Shown here: positions 25,858-35,309 of the stretch, piece after piece
How positions within the stretch are numbered: the stretch's first letter is position 1
How the letters are laid out: every line of letters starts with the position of its first letter
Assembly: GCF_004341625.1 (NCBI RefSeq)
Contig: NZ_SLZG01000001.1
Coordinates: 620,001-684,000, forward strand
Direction of reading: 5' to 3'
Source: Rhizobium sp. BK376
Lineage (GTDB): Bacteria > Pseudomonadota > Alphaproteobacteria > Rhizobiales > Rhizobiaceae
DNA length: 64,000 bases
The notes under the pieces: generated by a model
The model's database searches: none
What the model saw: the letters and a program-made list of their open reading frames with translations, nothing else
What the model was told of the DNA's origin: nothing
Translations under genes and position numbers: made by a program

Positions 25858-26721
25858 ATGACCGAACACGAAACCTCCTATGCACTGACGCGGCCCGCCT
25901 ATGTCGGCCAATCGCATCTTGTGGTGACGGACCTTGCTCTGGTCTCCGGCTTTTACCAATCGATGCTGGGGTTGAAGGTCATCGAAAAGACGCCGAGCGG
26001 CGAAGTGCTTGGCGTCGGCGGCCAGCCTCTTCTGACGCTGACGACGGATGCGAATGTCCGCGCTGCGCCAAGGAATGCCGCCGGTCTCTTCCACACCGCT
26101 TTCCTGCTGCCCGATCGCGTCGAGCTTGCCCGCTGGCTGCGCCATGCAGCGCACAACAATGTCGCGCTCGAAGGGGCTTCGGACCACCTCGTCAGCGAGG
26201 CGATCTACCTTTCGGATCCCGAGGGCAACGGTATCGAAATCTATGCCGACCGGCCGCATGAAAAGTGGAAGTTCCATCAGGATGGCATGGTGGAGATGGC
26301 AACGCTCAGGCTTGACCTGCAGGCACTCTACAACAGCGCGCCCGACGACAGCTGGGACGGCATGCCCGACGGGTCGGCCATCGGCCACATCCACCTTCAG
26401 GTCGGCAACATTCCGGAGGCAGACGCCTTCTATCGCGACGTGCTGGGGCTCAAGCTGATGGCACGCTATCCCGGCGCCAGCTTCTTTGCGACCGGAAGCT
26501 ACCATCACCACGTCGCCGCCAATATCTGGAACAGCCGCGGCGCCGGCGTGCGCACCGAGCATATGACCGGCCTCTCCGACTACACGCTGCGCTTCAACGA
26601 CAAGACCGCGCTCGACAAGGCGGTTGCGAAGCTCGACGAACTCGAAATCAAGAGCGAGAAGCGTGACAGCGGCGTCTCGCTCAGGGATCCCTGGGGTATC
26701 GGCCTGACGCTGACGGCGTAA
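25858..26721 (+). CDS. Two-domain VOC (glyoxalase/extradiol dioxygenase) family protein
   Basis: The 287-residue protein holds two vicinal-oxygen-chelate modules. The first (about 18-135) begins with SHLVVTDLALVSGFYQSMLGLKVI; the second (about 170-285) begins with IGHIHLQVGNIPEADAFYRDVLGLKL, with HHHVAANIWNSRGAG. Metal ligands are likely the His at each module's first strand and a Glu (NGIEIYADRP in module 1). It resembles CatE/BphC-like dioxygenases and other metal-dependent VOC enzymes. The reaction is not known. I chose the ATG at 25858; upstream in-frame starts lack support. Confidence 0.86.
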   Translation: MTEHETSYALTRPAYVGQSHLVVTDLALVSGFYQSMLGLKVIEKTPSGEVLGVGGQPLLTLTTDANVRAAPRNAAGLFHTAFLLPDRVELARWLRHAAHNNVALEGASDHLVSEAIYLSDPEGNGIEIYADRPHEKWKFHQDGMVEMATLRLDLQALYNSAPDDSWDGMPDGSAIGHIHLQVGNIPEADAFYRDVLGLKLMARYPGASFFATGSYHHHVAANIWNSRGAGVRTEHMTGLSDYTLRFNDKTALDKAVAKLDELEIKSEKRDSGVSLRDPWGIGLTLTA

Positions 26722-26745
26722 GACCGATCGGAGCGGGATGCGCGT

Positions 26746-27333
26746 CTAGCCCTTCCTCGTGGAGAGCCACATTTCAAACTGATCCACGCTGTCGACTCCT
26801 CCGTCGACGACCGCCTCGTAGACATGCGCGCTCGGGATCTTGTCTGATCTTGCCGCCAGCTCGCGCTTGATCGTCAGGATGATCCGGCGGTGCTTGTCGG
26901 TGATACGTGGCAAAAGCGTCCGCAGGTGCAACAGATCCGGCTGCCGCTCGGGTTGATCGACCGCCCATATATCGACCGTCCAGTCGGCTCCCTCTTCGGT
27001 GCGGACGTTTAGTCCGAGGTAGAGCCCGTCGGGATAGGATGCGGGTTCCTTGTTCCAGCGACCCGTGTCATTCCTGAAGCGGACGGAAACCACGTGGCTG
27101 TCCATCAACATCAGCCTTGCCGCAATCTGAGCGAAGGCGGCGCGGGTTTCCGGCCCGAGGTTCTCGCAGATGACGGTGATATCTATATCCCGTCGAACCA
27201 TGAGCCCCATTGCTGAACTCCCCACCCTTATCGGGCGACCGAGATCGCGAAGCATCGTTTCCAATTGCAGCAGGTCGGCAACCTGCTCTGCTTCCTTTTG
27301 AAGAAGGCTTTGCTCTTCCAATGAATCAGACAT
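26746..27333 (-). CDS. Nucleotidyltransferase-fold protein
   Basis: The 195-residue cytoplasmic protein has the polymerase-beta-type nucleotidyltransferase signature: GSSAMG at residues 38-43, then D49-I-D51 in RRDIDITV, and a third carboxylate D121 in TVDIW. This is the usual GS-DxD-D triad for transfer of a nucleoside monophosphate to a protein, RNA or small molecule. It is preceded by a short coiled region (EEQSLLQKEAEQVADLLQLETML) and followed by a C-terminal helical domain. No toxin or antitoxin partner is adjacent, but the trypsin-PLD gene lies divergent 260 bases away. Function unknown. Confidence 0.6.
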   Translation of the reverse strand: MSDSLEEQSLLQKEAEQVADLLQLETMLRDLGRPIRVGSSAMGLMVRRDIDITVICENLGPETRAAFAQIAARLMLMDSHVVSVRFRNDTGRWNKEPASYPDGLYLGLNVRTEEGADWTVDIWAVDQPERQPDLLHLRTLLPRITDKHRRIILTIKRELAARSDKIPSAHVYEAVVDGGVDSVDQFEMWLSTRKG

Positions 27334-27593
27334 TCGTCACCCGGCAACAGCGCATGTTGCCTTCCTATTGCCGCGTCATGTCAGCTATTTAAAGTAGAGC
27401 CGATCTGGAAGCAGAGCGTCTTGGGATGATCGACCGTTGCCCATCAATTTCATTGGCTGGACGTCATCATCTGGTTGTAATAAACTTCTAATACTCATTC
27501 CATAACGCAACTTTTAATAGATTTCACAGCTGATCTCGATCGCATCGTTCCTGCATATTGACTGAGGGTCCGCATGCGGACCGAGGGGGCAGA

Positions 27594-30476
27594 ATGACTG
27601 TGGAGGACTCCAAGCGTGTGCGTTTGGTCGCACAGCAGGTTGCAGATGCAAGCTCGCCTGACGTGCAGGCGGATATCGACGCGCTGAAACAAAGCCGCGA
27701 ACAGCCTGCCTGGGTTCAGGAAGCCGGCAGCGCCATGACAACGCGCTATGGCGGGCTGCGTGCATTGATGAACCCGCCACCACCGGTCTACGAAGAGGTC
27801 GAGGCCAGAGCAGCTGGCGATGTCGGTGGCGTACCATCTGGGGGTGGCGGAGCCCGAACGGCAGCCCCGCCGCCGCCTCCGGGCAATGACGAGACCATCG
27901 TCTTTGCGGTTGGGACGCCGGTTTTCCTTGTTCGAAACAACGTGGTCGATATCGATAGCGCCCGGCAAGAGGCCGTTGCCTGGCGACGCCTTCTCACCGC
28001 GAATGCCGCGGTCATCAACAGGACAATGGTGTCGATCGGGCGGGTCGATGTGAGCAATGCCGACCGGGACTATGCCGGCACGGCCTGGGTGATCGATGAC
28101 GGTCTGGTCGTGACCAACCGCCATGTCGCAAATCTCTTTGCCGAGGCAAGTGGCACCGGCTTCAAATTCAGGATCGGTTTCGACGCGCGCCACGAGATCG
28201 GCGTGGATGTCGATTTCCTCGAAGAATTCGGCAACGCTGCCTCCGACGAGGTCAAGATCGACCGCATCGTATGGGTGGCGCCCGAGAATGGACCTGACAT
28301 CGCCTTCCTGAGGCTCGAGCAGATGTCTTCACCGGTCGGCCGGCTGAAACTCGACCTTTCCGACGAATTCCCGCAAGCGAAACTGCCGGTCGCGGCGGTC
28401 GGTTATCCGGCCAGCGATTCCCGTTTTTCCGACCAGACGCTTGCCAACAAGGTTTTCGGCGGGGTCTTCAACAAAAAGCGGCTTGCCGTCGGCAATCTTC
28501 TTGGCGTTGGGGATGACTTGCTTACCCATTCCTGCGCGACCTTCGGCGGCAATTCCGGCTCGCCTTTGCTCGACATCGGAACAGGCAAGGTGACCGGACT
28601 TCATTACCGAGGCGTCGAATTCATCGAGAATGACGCCATACCAGCCGCAGTGCTGCGGCGCTGCCTGCAGCGGGCGCGCGGACTGCTCGCACCGTCGACG
28701 GAGGAACTGAAAATGAGCGAACAAGGCAGCGGTAGCAGCGGTGGCGGTGGTGGTGGCGGAGGCAAGGTGACCTTCACGGTGCCGCTGAAGATTACGATCG
28801 AGCTGGACACGGCGACGCTGCAATCGGCCATTGCCGCGGCCCCAGCCGGCGGCTTGCCCATTGCGACGGTGTCGGCCACAACAAGCAGCGCTCCGACGCC
28901 GCCGGCTGATGCGATCGTATCGCCGACGAAAGAGCAGGTTCAGTCTGCGGTGCGGACAGCGCACACGCTGCTTGCCAACCGCGAAGATGTGGTCGCCATC
29001 AAGCCCGGTTACCGCTTCGAGAACGGCGAGATCACCGACCAGCGGGCGGTGGTCATCGCGGTGAAGCGCAAGATCGAACCGGGCGCGCTGGAATCGCGTG
29101 GCGTCACCCAGCTTCCGAAATATATCGACGGCGTACGCACCGACGTTGCCGTTGCCTCGGCAGCGGACATGCTTGGGATCGACCTTGGCGATGAGGCATT
29201 CACGCCGAGCTGGCACACCAGCTACAAGCCGCGGCCGGACCTGCCGCTGACGCGCCGCAAGACCAATACGAAATTCGTCATCCATTCCGGACCGGATGCG
29301 AGCTGGCCACAGCTGGGCGCGTTCCTGTCACAGACCCGCAAGTCCCTTGTCGTCGCAATGTATGATTTCGGCGCGACCAACGTCGCCGACGGCGTGCTGG
29401 ATGCCGTGAAGAACAAGACCGAGACCATGTCCCTGGTGCTGCAGATGGGCGGCAAGGTGCACACGGGCGATCTGACCGATTACGAGGCGGTCGCCAAAAT
29501 CCGGCAGGCCAAGGGCGACAAGTTCGATTTCGCCCCGGCGAGCGTCGGCAAGACCGGCATTTTCGATTCCGCCTACCATATCAAGGTAGCAGTGCGCGAT
29601 CATACCGCCATGTGGCTGTCGAGCGGCAATTGGCAAAGCTCGAACCAGCCGAACATATCGCCGCTGACCAAGCCCGCGGATGCCGCCTCGGCGCTGCGGC
29701 TCTACAATCGCGAATGGCATGCCATCCTGGAAGACGAGGCACTGAGCAAGCTCTACGAGGAGCATATCCTGCGCGACCTCGATGACGCCAAGGCAACGCC
29801 CGAAGCGGAGGTCGCCGCCGAGCCGATGGTCTTCCTGCCCGCGGACTTTGCCGGCGAGGCATTGGAGGCAGTGCAGAAGCCGCGCTATTTCGAGCCGATT
29901 ACCGGCGAACGCGAAATCGACGTCCAGCCGGTTCTGACGCCCGACAACTATATCGACACGGTCGTCCCCTTCATCCAGTCGGCCAAGACCCGGATATTCT
30001 TCCAGAACCAGAGCTTCAACACCAAGACCGTGGGCGACGGGTATCGGCGACTGCTCGACGCATTGCTCGAAAAACAGAAGGCGGGTCTCGACGTGCGCGT
30101 CATCTTCCGCAGCTTCGGCTCGGAAGACCGCGATACGATCAGCAATGCAAAGGACTACGGCTTCGACAGCAAGACAATCAGAATACAGAAGAACTGCCAC
30201 ACGAAGGGCATCATCATCGACAGCGAGGCGGTGCTCGTTGGAAGCCATAACTGGACGACCGCCGGAACCGGCTTCAACCGCGATGCCAGCCTGATCTTCT
30301 ACGATGCCGAGATCGCCAAGTTCTACGAGGAAATCTTCCTCTACGACTGGGGCAGGATCGGGCCTGCCAAAATCAACGACAATCTGCCGCCGCCCATTCC
30401 TGTTACATCGGACAATGAAATGGCGCCGCCGCCCGGATATGTCGCTGTGCCGCTTTCGGCAGCACTTGGACGTTAG
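27594..30476 (+). CDS. Fusion of trypsin-like serine protease with phospholipase D-like nuclease/phosphodiesterase
   Basis: The 960-residue protein has no signal peptide or membrane segment. Residues about 125-370 form a trypsin/V8-like protease with the full triad: His177 (VVTNRHV), Asp235 (PDIAFLRL) and Ser321 (GGNSGSP). A glycine-rich linker (about 378-395) and a middle domain of unknown type (about 400-560) follow. The C-terminal third contains two intact HKD motifs of the phospholipase D superfamily: H662-K664-D669 (HIKVAVRD) and H869-K871-D876 (HTKGIIID), each followed by a Ser/Asn-rich SGNWQS or GSHNWT stretch. Such a pairing is rare and suggests a protease-controlled nuclease or lipase. 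ggggg lies before the ATG. Confidence 0.88.
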   Translation: MTVEDSKRVRLVAQQVADASSPDVQADIDALKQSREQPAWVQEAGSAMTTRYGGLRALMNPPPPVYEEVEARAAGDVGGVPSGGGGARTAAPPPPPGNDETIVFAVGTPVFLVRNNVVDIDSARQEAVAWRRLLTANAAVINRTMVSIGRVDVSNADRDYAGTAWVIDDGLVVTNRHVANLFAEASGTGFKFRIGFDARHEIGVDVDFLEEFGNAASDEVKIDRIVWVAPENGPDIAFLRLEQMSSPVGRLKLDLSDEFPQAKLPVAAVGYPASDSRFSDQTLANKVFGGVFNKKRLAVGNLLGVGDDLLTHSCATFGGNSGSPLLDIGTGKVTGLHYRGVEFIENDAIPAAVLRRCLQRARGLLAPSTEELKMSEQGSGSSGGGGGGGGKVTFTVPLKITIELDTATLQSAIAAAPAGGLPIATVSATTSSAPTPPADAIVSPTKEQVQSAVRTAHTLLANREDVVAIKPGYRFENGEITDQRAVVIAVKRKIEPGALESRGVTQLPKYIDGVRTDVAVASAADMLGIDLGDEAFTPSWHTSYKPRPDLPLTRRKTNTKFVIHSGPDASWPQLGAFLSQTRKSLVVAMYDFGATNVADGVLDAVKNKTETMSLVLQMGGKVHTGDLTDYEAVAKIRQAKGDKFDFAPASVGKTGIFDSAYHIKVAVRDHTAMWLSSGNWQSSNQPNISPLTKPADAASALRLYNREWHAILEDEALSKLYEEHILRDLDDAKATPEAEVAAEPMVFLPADFAGEALEAVQKPRYFEPITGEREIDVQPVLTPDNYIDTVVPFIQSAKTRIFFQNQSFNTKTVGDGYRRLLDALLEKQKAGLDVRVIFRSFGSEDRDTISNAKDYGFDSKTIRIQKNCHTKGIIIDSEAVLVGSHNWTTAGTGFNRDASLIFYDAEIAKFYEEIFLYDWGRIGPAKINDNLPPPIPVTSDNEMAPPPGYVAVPLSAALGR

Positions 30477-30524
30477 AGCTCAGTCGATATCGGTCGCTGG
30501 AACAGAACCGACCCAAGCGCGTTT

Positions 30525-31736
30525 ATGTCGCAACGCAATGGGGCTTCGGGGAAACAAACCAGGATGGGTATCGCCAGTGGCATCCGCAAGCAGGCGGCAA
30601 AGACGGCGGCCGAGCGCCAGATGCATCTCAGCAGCTGGGCAAGGACGCTGAGAGCTGCCACCGAGGAAATGGCGAACGAGGCGCCGGTCCGTCGCGTAGA
30701 GAAGGACGGACTTGATGTCGTTTCCGCCTGGTCGATCATCGGCATCTTTCTCGTCCTTGCGGTCGCCGGCCTTTACCTGATGTCGACCATCCTGATCCCG
30801 ATCACGCTTGCCGTCGTCGTCGGCATGATCCTCGGCCTAGTGGCAGAGAAACTGAGCAAGCTCGGTGTGCCGCGCATCCTGAATGCACTGTTGCTGTCGA
30901 CATCAGTCGCACTTCTCATATTCCTGGCGGTCAATACCATCGTCGGACCGCTTGGGTCGCTCGCCAAGCAGGGACCGGACATGGTCCAGAAGTCGATCGA
31001 TCGTGTATTGCCCTTCCTCGAAGGGATTAAATGGTTGCACATCACGCCGCAGACTTTCGAAAGCGGACCGATGTCGATCAACGCGCTTCTGGAAAATACC
31101 GGCAATATCCTGCATGTCGTCGCCGGCAACCTGACGCCGGCGCTTGTCCAGGGACTGGTCTTCTTCGCAGCGCTGCTTCTGTTTCTCGTCGGCCGCGTCA
31201 ATCTGCGCAAGACCATCATCATGGCCTTCTCGGCGCGCGAACACCGTCTGGCCGCCATCCGCATCATCAACGCGGTTGAACAGGTGCTCGGCTTCTATTT
31301 CGCTACCGCCGCGCTGATCTATGCCTGCCTCGGCGTCGTCATGACGATCATTGCCTATTTCGGCGGGCTGAGCGTGCCGGCTCTCTGGGGCATCTTTGCT
31401 TTCGTCTCCAGTTTCGTGCCCTTCCTCGGGATTGCTGTCATGACAACTTCGGTTGCGATCGCCGGAATTCTGACCCACGACACGCTCATCATCGGGCTGA
31501 TACCGGCGGCGGTATTCTTCTGCTTCCATCTTGCTATGGAAAACCTGATTTTTCCTGCCGTCATGGGTCGACAATTGGAGCTCAATCCCTTTCTTGTTTT
31601 TCTAGCTATCCTATTTTGGACATGGATGTGGGGAGCCGTTGGGGCTATGCTGGCGCTGCCGCTGTCACTGATCGTGATGGCTGTCGTCAGCGAGCTGTTC
31701 GTCGAGGAAAAGGCTCAGCCGCAACTGCCGAAATAG
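30525..31736 (+). CDS. AI-2E family transporter (PerM/YhhT-like permease)
   Basis: The 403-residue protein has about eight membrane helices after a polar N-terminal region of some 60 residues. Family landmarks are the paired helices IIGIFLVLAVAGLYLM and ITLAVVVGMILGLV, and the C-terminal conserved FVPFLGIAVMTT...LIIGLIPAAVFFCFH...VMGRQLELNPFLVFLAILFW. Members export small molecules or Na+ and are rarely true AI-2 exporters. Starts downstream (30564, 30621 or 30669) are possible because no clear ribosome binding site marks 30525. Confidence 0.88.
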   Translation: MSQRNGASGKQTRMGIASGIRKQAAKTAAERQMHLSSWARTLRAATEEMANEAPVRRVEKDGLDVVSAWSIIGIFLVLAVAGLYLMSTILIPITLAVVVGMILGLVAEKLSKLGVPRILNALLLSTSVALLIFLAVNTIVGPLGSLAKQGPDMVQKSIDRVLPFLEGIKWLHITPQTFESGPMSINALLENTGNILHVVAGNLTPALVQGLVFFAALLLFLVGRVNLRKTIIMAFSAREHRLAAIRIINAVEQVLGFYFATAALIYACLGVVMTIIAYFGGLSVPALWGIFAFVSSFVPFLGIAVMTTSVAIAGILTHDTLIIGLIPAAVFFCFHLAMENLIFPAVMGRQLELNPFLVFLAILFWTWMWGAVGAMLALPLSLIVMAVVSELFVEEKAQPQLPK

Positions 31737-31778
31737 ATGGTTTCAATATATGCGACGACCGGGGAGTCATCACATATC

Positions 31779-33080
31779 ATGTCGTCCGAGATGCCGCTTC
31801 CGCAGTCTGCTCAAGGCCAGTTGGTCAATGGCCGTTCCCTCTGGGGACGGGCGGCGGCCAGGCCGATCTATGCGCCGCTTCGCCAAAGCCTCTCCTTTGA
31901 CGTGGCAATCGTTGGCGGCGGGATCACCGGCGCGCTTGCTGCTGAACATCTGACGGCACGCGGCCTTTCAGTCTGTGTCATCGATCGGGAAACGCCTGGC
32001 TTGGGCAGCACGGCGGCAAGCACCGCCATGCTGCAATGGGAGACCGACACGCAGCTTTCCGAGCTCTCGCTCTTCTACGGCTTCGAAAAGGCGGCGGCGA
32101 TCTATCGTCGTAGCGCGGTTGCCGTTTCCGGCCTCGCAAAACTGATCGATCGCCTCAACATCATCTGTAAATATCGCCCGCGCTCGTCCCTCTATCTCAC
32201 CAGCAGCCCCGGAGGCGCCCGTGAGTTGCTGCAGGAGCTGGAACTGCGGCATCGGGCGGGACTGCCGGGCGAATATCTCTCGCACCCCTATCTGATGACG
32301 GAATTCGAGATCGAGCGGGATGGCGGCATTTTCTCGCCCGGCTCGGCCGAGGTCGACCCGCTGCTGCTCACCTGGGGATTGCTGGAAGTCGCCCTGAAGC
32401 GCGGCGCACGGCTTGTGAGCGCCTCGGCGACCAAGCTTCACAGCGAGGGCCAACGGGTTACCGTCGAGATGGACGGGCCTTACTCCATCGAGGCCAGACA
32501 CGTGGTGCTGGCGACCGGCTACAGCATGCCTGGTATCGACATGCCGAAACTGCATCGGTCTACCTCGAGTTGGGCGATGGCAACAGTGCCCCAGGATCGG
32601 TCGCGGCTCTGGCGCGAGCGGGCGCTGATCTGGGAGGACAGCCATCCCTATCTCTATGCCCGCACGACGGCCGACAATCGCATCGTGATCGGTGGGGAAG
32701 ATGACGAGACGATCGATCCGCAGGCCCGCGAGGCCAAGGTGCCGGAAAAGATCGCGACCCTGCGGGAAAAATTGAAACTGCTATGGGCGCAGGCGGATAC
32801 GCGCGTCGATTATGCCTGGTCCGGCACTTTCGGCACGACGTCGGACGGATTGCCGCTGATCGGGCCAGTTCCCGCTATGCCCCGCGTGCTCGCTGCCTAT
32901 GGCTATGGCGGTAACGGTATCACCTTCTCCTTCATGGCGGCGCTGATGATCGGCGCCATGGTCACCGATACCCGTCGCGACTGGTTCGACGATTTCGCGC
33001 TTGACCGGCCGGAACCGGGATTGGGGATGCGGCACTATGCCGGCGGGGGCGACCCGCTCATGGCCACCGTACCGCATTGA
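31779..33080 (+). CDS. FAD-dependent oxidoreductase, DAO/GlpD-like
   Basis: The 433-residue protein has the N-terminal FAD fingerprint FDVAIVGGGITGALAAEHLTARG with CVIDRE as the ribose-binding acid. STAASTAMLQWETD is near the FAD isoalloxazine, HVVLATGY sits in the middle, and the C-terminal SDGLPLIGPVPAMPRVLAAYGYGGNGITFS closes the cofactor site, typical of the DAO superfamily. The substrate is unknown. It follows the AI-2E gene by 42 bases on the same strand and may be co-transcribed. Confidence 0.86.
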   Translation: MSSEMPLPQSAQGQLVNGRSLWGRAAARPIYAPLRQSLSFDVAIVGGGITGALAAEHLTARGLSVCVIDRETPGLGSTAASTAMLQWETDTQLSELSLFYGFEKAAAIYRRSAVAVSGLAKLIDRLNIICKYRPRSSLYLTSSPGGARELLQELELRHRAGLPGEYLSHPYLMTEFEIERDGGIFSPGSAEVDPLLLTWGLLEVALKRGARLVSASATKLHSEGQRVTVEMDGPYSIEARHVVLATGYSMPGIDMPKLHRSTSSWAMATVPQDRSRLWRERALIWEDSHPYLYARTTADNRIVIGGEDDETIDPQAREAKVPEKIATLREKLKLLWAQADTRVDYAWSGTFGTTSDGLPLIGPVPAMPRVLAAYGYGGNGITFSFMAALMIGAMVTDTRRDWFDDFALDRPEPGLGMRHYAGGGDPLMATVPH

Positions 33081-33142
33081 ACGCGCTGGAAAGCGCAGCT
33101 TGCCTTCAGGTATTAGCCCTCAGCGAGAATTGGGAAAGCGCA

Positions 33143-33931
33143 TCACTGCGTCGTGTCGTCGTCGCCGCTCTCGGCGATATCCTGCAGGCGAACGAACTGC
33201 ACACCCTTCGCCTTCAACGCCAGAATGCTTGCAGCCACGCCCTCGCCTGAAGCATGGGTCGGCTGGTTGATGTGCGAAATGATGACGTCGCCGTCCTTGG
33301 CGGAGGCATATTGCTTCTCGACCATTTTCGGGATCAGCGAGGCGCCGGCATCGCCATTCACGGAATAGCCGGCGATGCGGTATCCCATGGCGCGGATCTG
33401 CGCGATCGAGGACAGGCTGTATTTGGCGGTGGCGCCGCGAAACCAGTGCGGCTGCGGAATGCCGTGCGCGACCATGGCGTCCGCCCCACCCTTTACCTCC
33501 TGGGCAACCGCTTCCGGCGAACCGGCGGCAGGGATGCCGTAGACGAGGGTCGGGTGATCCACGGCCGGGATATGGTTCTGGCCGTGATCCTCCAGCTCGA
33601 ACTGCTCGGGATGGGCAAGGAAGATGGCAAGCGTTTCCGGATTGGTCTTCAGCCAGCGGGCGGTGACGAAGATCGTTGCCGGAATGTGTTGCTCGAGCAG
33701 CGTATTGAGGATACGCGGATCGGTCTTGCCCATGCAGGCATCGAAGGTCAGCGCGATGCGCGGCGCGCCCTTGCCCGATCGTGTCACATGCAGATGTGGT
33801 TCCACCAGCTTGATCGCCGAGGCATTCTGGACTGGCTTGCTAGGCAGGGTCGGCAAGGGCTCGACCGTTGCAGCTGACGCGGCCGAGGCTGCGGAAAGCA
33901 GTAGCACTGACAATGCGATCTGACGGATCAT
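33143..33931 (-). CDS. Exported NodB-type polysaccharide deacetylase family protein
   Basis: The 262-residue protein has a Sec signal peptide (residues 1-21, SVLLLSAASAASA) and a NodB-homology barrel (about 58-255). Motif 1 reads LTFDACMG: the first Asp (D64) is kept but the second, usually a metal ligand, is Ala65. Motif 2 provides HGQNH. Later segments include WFRGATAKYS and VIISHINQP. Typical members remove acetyl groups from chitin, peptidoglycan or exopolysaccharide. Whether this one is active with a changed metal site is uncertain. It is on the minus strand, 60 bases from the convergent oxidoreductase. Confidence 0.84.
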   Translation of the reverse strand: MIRQIALSVLLLSAASAASAATVEPLPTLPSKPVQNASAIKLVEPHLHVTRSGKGAPRIALTFDACMGKTDPRILNTLLEQHIPATIFVTARWLKTNPETLAIFLAHPEQFELEDHGQNHIPAVDHPTLVYGIPAAGSPEAVAQEVKGGADAMVAHGIPQPHWFRGATAKYSLSSIAQIRAMGYRIAGYSVNGDAGASLIPKMVEKQYASAKDGDVIISHINQPTHASGEGVAASILALKAKGVQFVRLQDIAESGDDDTTQ

Positions 33932-34356
33932 GGAGGCGGCCACCATTCGATATAACAAGCAGGTCCGGCGCAAATCTTGCTCGGCGACATACCGCCGCTT
34001 GCGTCCGGCAACGCCATCCGCCCGCAAGCCGTCGGAAATAAGGCAGTTCCACAGATATTGCACGAGGGTCGCGGAACTTTCCGGTAATTTTGAACCGCGG
34101 CGTTTTCGGCATCTTCCATTGCCGGTCAGGTGGCGCCGCCATTTTGAGATCCCTCCCAGCGCTCTTTGAAATCCAGCGTTATAGCCCCGCCGCCGGGCCG
34201 TTTGCCCGGAGACGAGACGTTTCGTTCGGAAAGATAAGGAAGAAGCCCGCCGACGCGGTTCACGATAAAGGGCGGGATACTTCCTTGACGCCTTTACACA
34301 GTCATAGCGGCATCAACGCGCTCCAGAGCGAGGGGCCGAGATACCCTATTCCAGCT
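33932..34356. other. Intergenic region
   Basis: No supported gene. Short frames on both strands lack ribosome binding sites and family resemblance. GC-rich dyads occur around 34190-34210, possibly part of a transcript end. Confidence 0.4.
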
Positions 34357-34647
34357 CTATGACTTCAGCGCTTCAAGCGCTTCCGGCAGAGTGGATCCGG
34401 GGTTGTCCTTGCAGTAGTCGGCAACCTTTTCTGCGTTGGCGTGTGCCTTGTCGCCGTCAATCATCGCGTTGCCTGCTTTGCCGTGAACGTAGCCGTTCAC
34501 CCACATCGCGACACCGATTTTCTTTGCCGCGGGCATTGCGCCGACCTCCTTGCAGGTCAGCTTCGACATGTCCACTTCCGCGGCCATTGCCGGGCCAATC
34601 AAGCCGATACCTGCGAGTGCGAGTGAGATTGAAAGCAAGCGTCTCAT
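34357..34647 (-). CDS. HdeA-like exported protein
   Basis: The 96-residue product has a signal peptide (LLSISLALAGIGLIGPAMA, cleavage near residue 22) followed by the HdeA/HdeB-type core with two Cys: TCKEV near residue 32 and ADYC near residue 78, which would form the family's single disulfide. HdeA-like proteins are periplasmic acid chaperones, but the rhizobial relatives are less well studied. ggagg precedes the ATG. Single gene. Confidence 0.8.
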   Translation of the reverse strand: MRRLLSISLALAGIGLIGPAMAAEVDMSKLTCKEVGAMPAAKKIGVAMWVNGYVHGKAGNAMIDGDKAHANAEKVADYCKDNPGSTLPEALEALKS

Positions 34648-35309
34648 GGTCGTCCTCCCAAAGTTCGCCCCTCAGGGCAAGTGGTTGTACCAACAATTGC
34701 ATTCCTTGCTTTGGAGAATTGCAAGAACGACACGACCGCAACCGTATCGGTCAAAAATCGCTCTAAAGCAAACTAAGAGAATACCACAATTCCATTGAAT
34801 CAGTATGTACAAATATCAAAATTATGGAATTAATTCGATTAACGTGAGGCAATTCTCACAATAATACAGTTATAATTGCATTTTCTACATATAAATTATT
34901 CTATTTTTGATGGAGATTTACAACTTTCCGGAGGATCTGCTTCTTGCGCAAACCTCGGACTCGCAAGGCTTGGGCGGTTTGAAGCCGCTATCGGCGGAAA
35001 CGGGAAAGCTGCTCGGCACGCCAACCAATTACCAGTCTTCGGCGTGACTTAATCTCGGACTTTCCGCCGTGACAAGCTCGACGCGCTGACCGGCGATGTC
35101 GATGACGGCACGATCACGCCGGCCCCTCGAATAGATACGCGAAGTTCATCTCCTGTGGGAAAGCGCTGATTTTCTACCGCTGACATCTGGTCGTCTTGCA
35201 GCCGTCGCAATAGTTCGCAGGTGCCCCGCCGTCTGAAGGGGCAGACGCCCGGTTTTTGTGCACAGCGTCCGGGTAGTGAATTGCAATGACAAGACCTGGA
35301 GATGTTGAA
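34648..35309. other. AT-rich intergenic region with a doubtful 45-codon frame
   Basis: This 660-bp region has a strongly AT-rich stretch (34780-34920) that stands out from the rest of the window. A 45-codon open frame on the plus strand (34910-35047, MEIYNFPEDLLL... to ...TNYQSSA) begins at its edge but has no clear ribosome binding site; it may be a remnant or chance. Nothing else is supported until the substrate-binding gene. Confidence 0.4.

Noticed and set aside
28737..28763. GGT/GGC short repeat
   Set aside because: It encodes the glycine-rich linker of the protease-PLD fusion and is not a mobile or phase-variable repeat by length.
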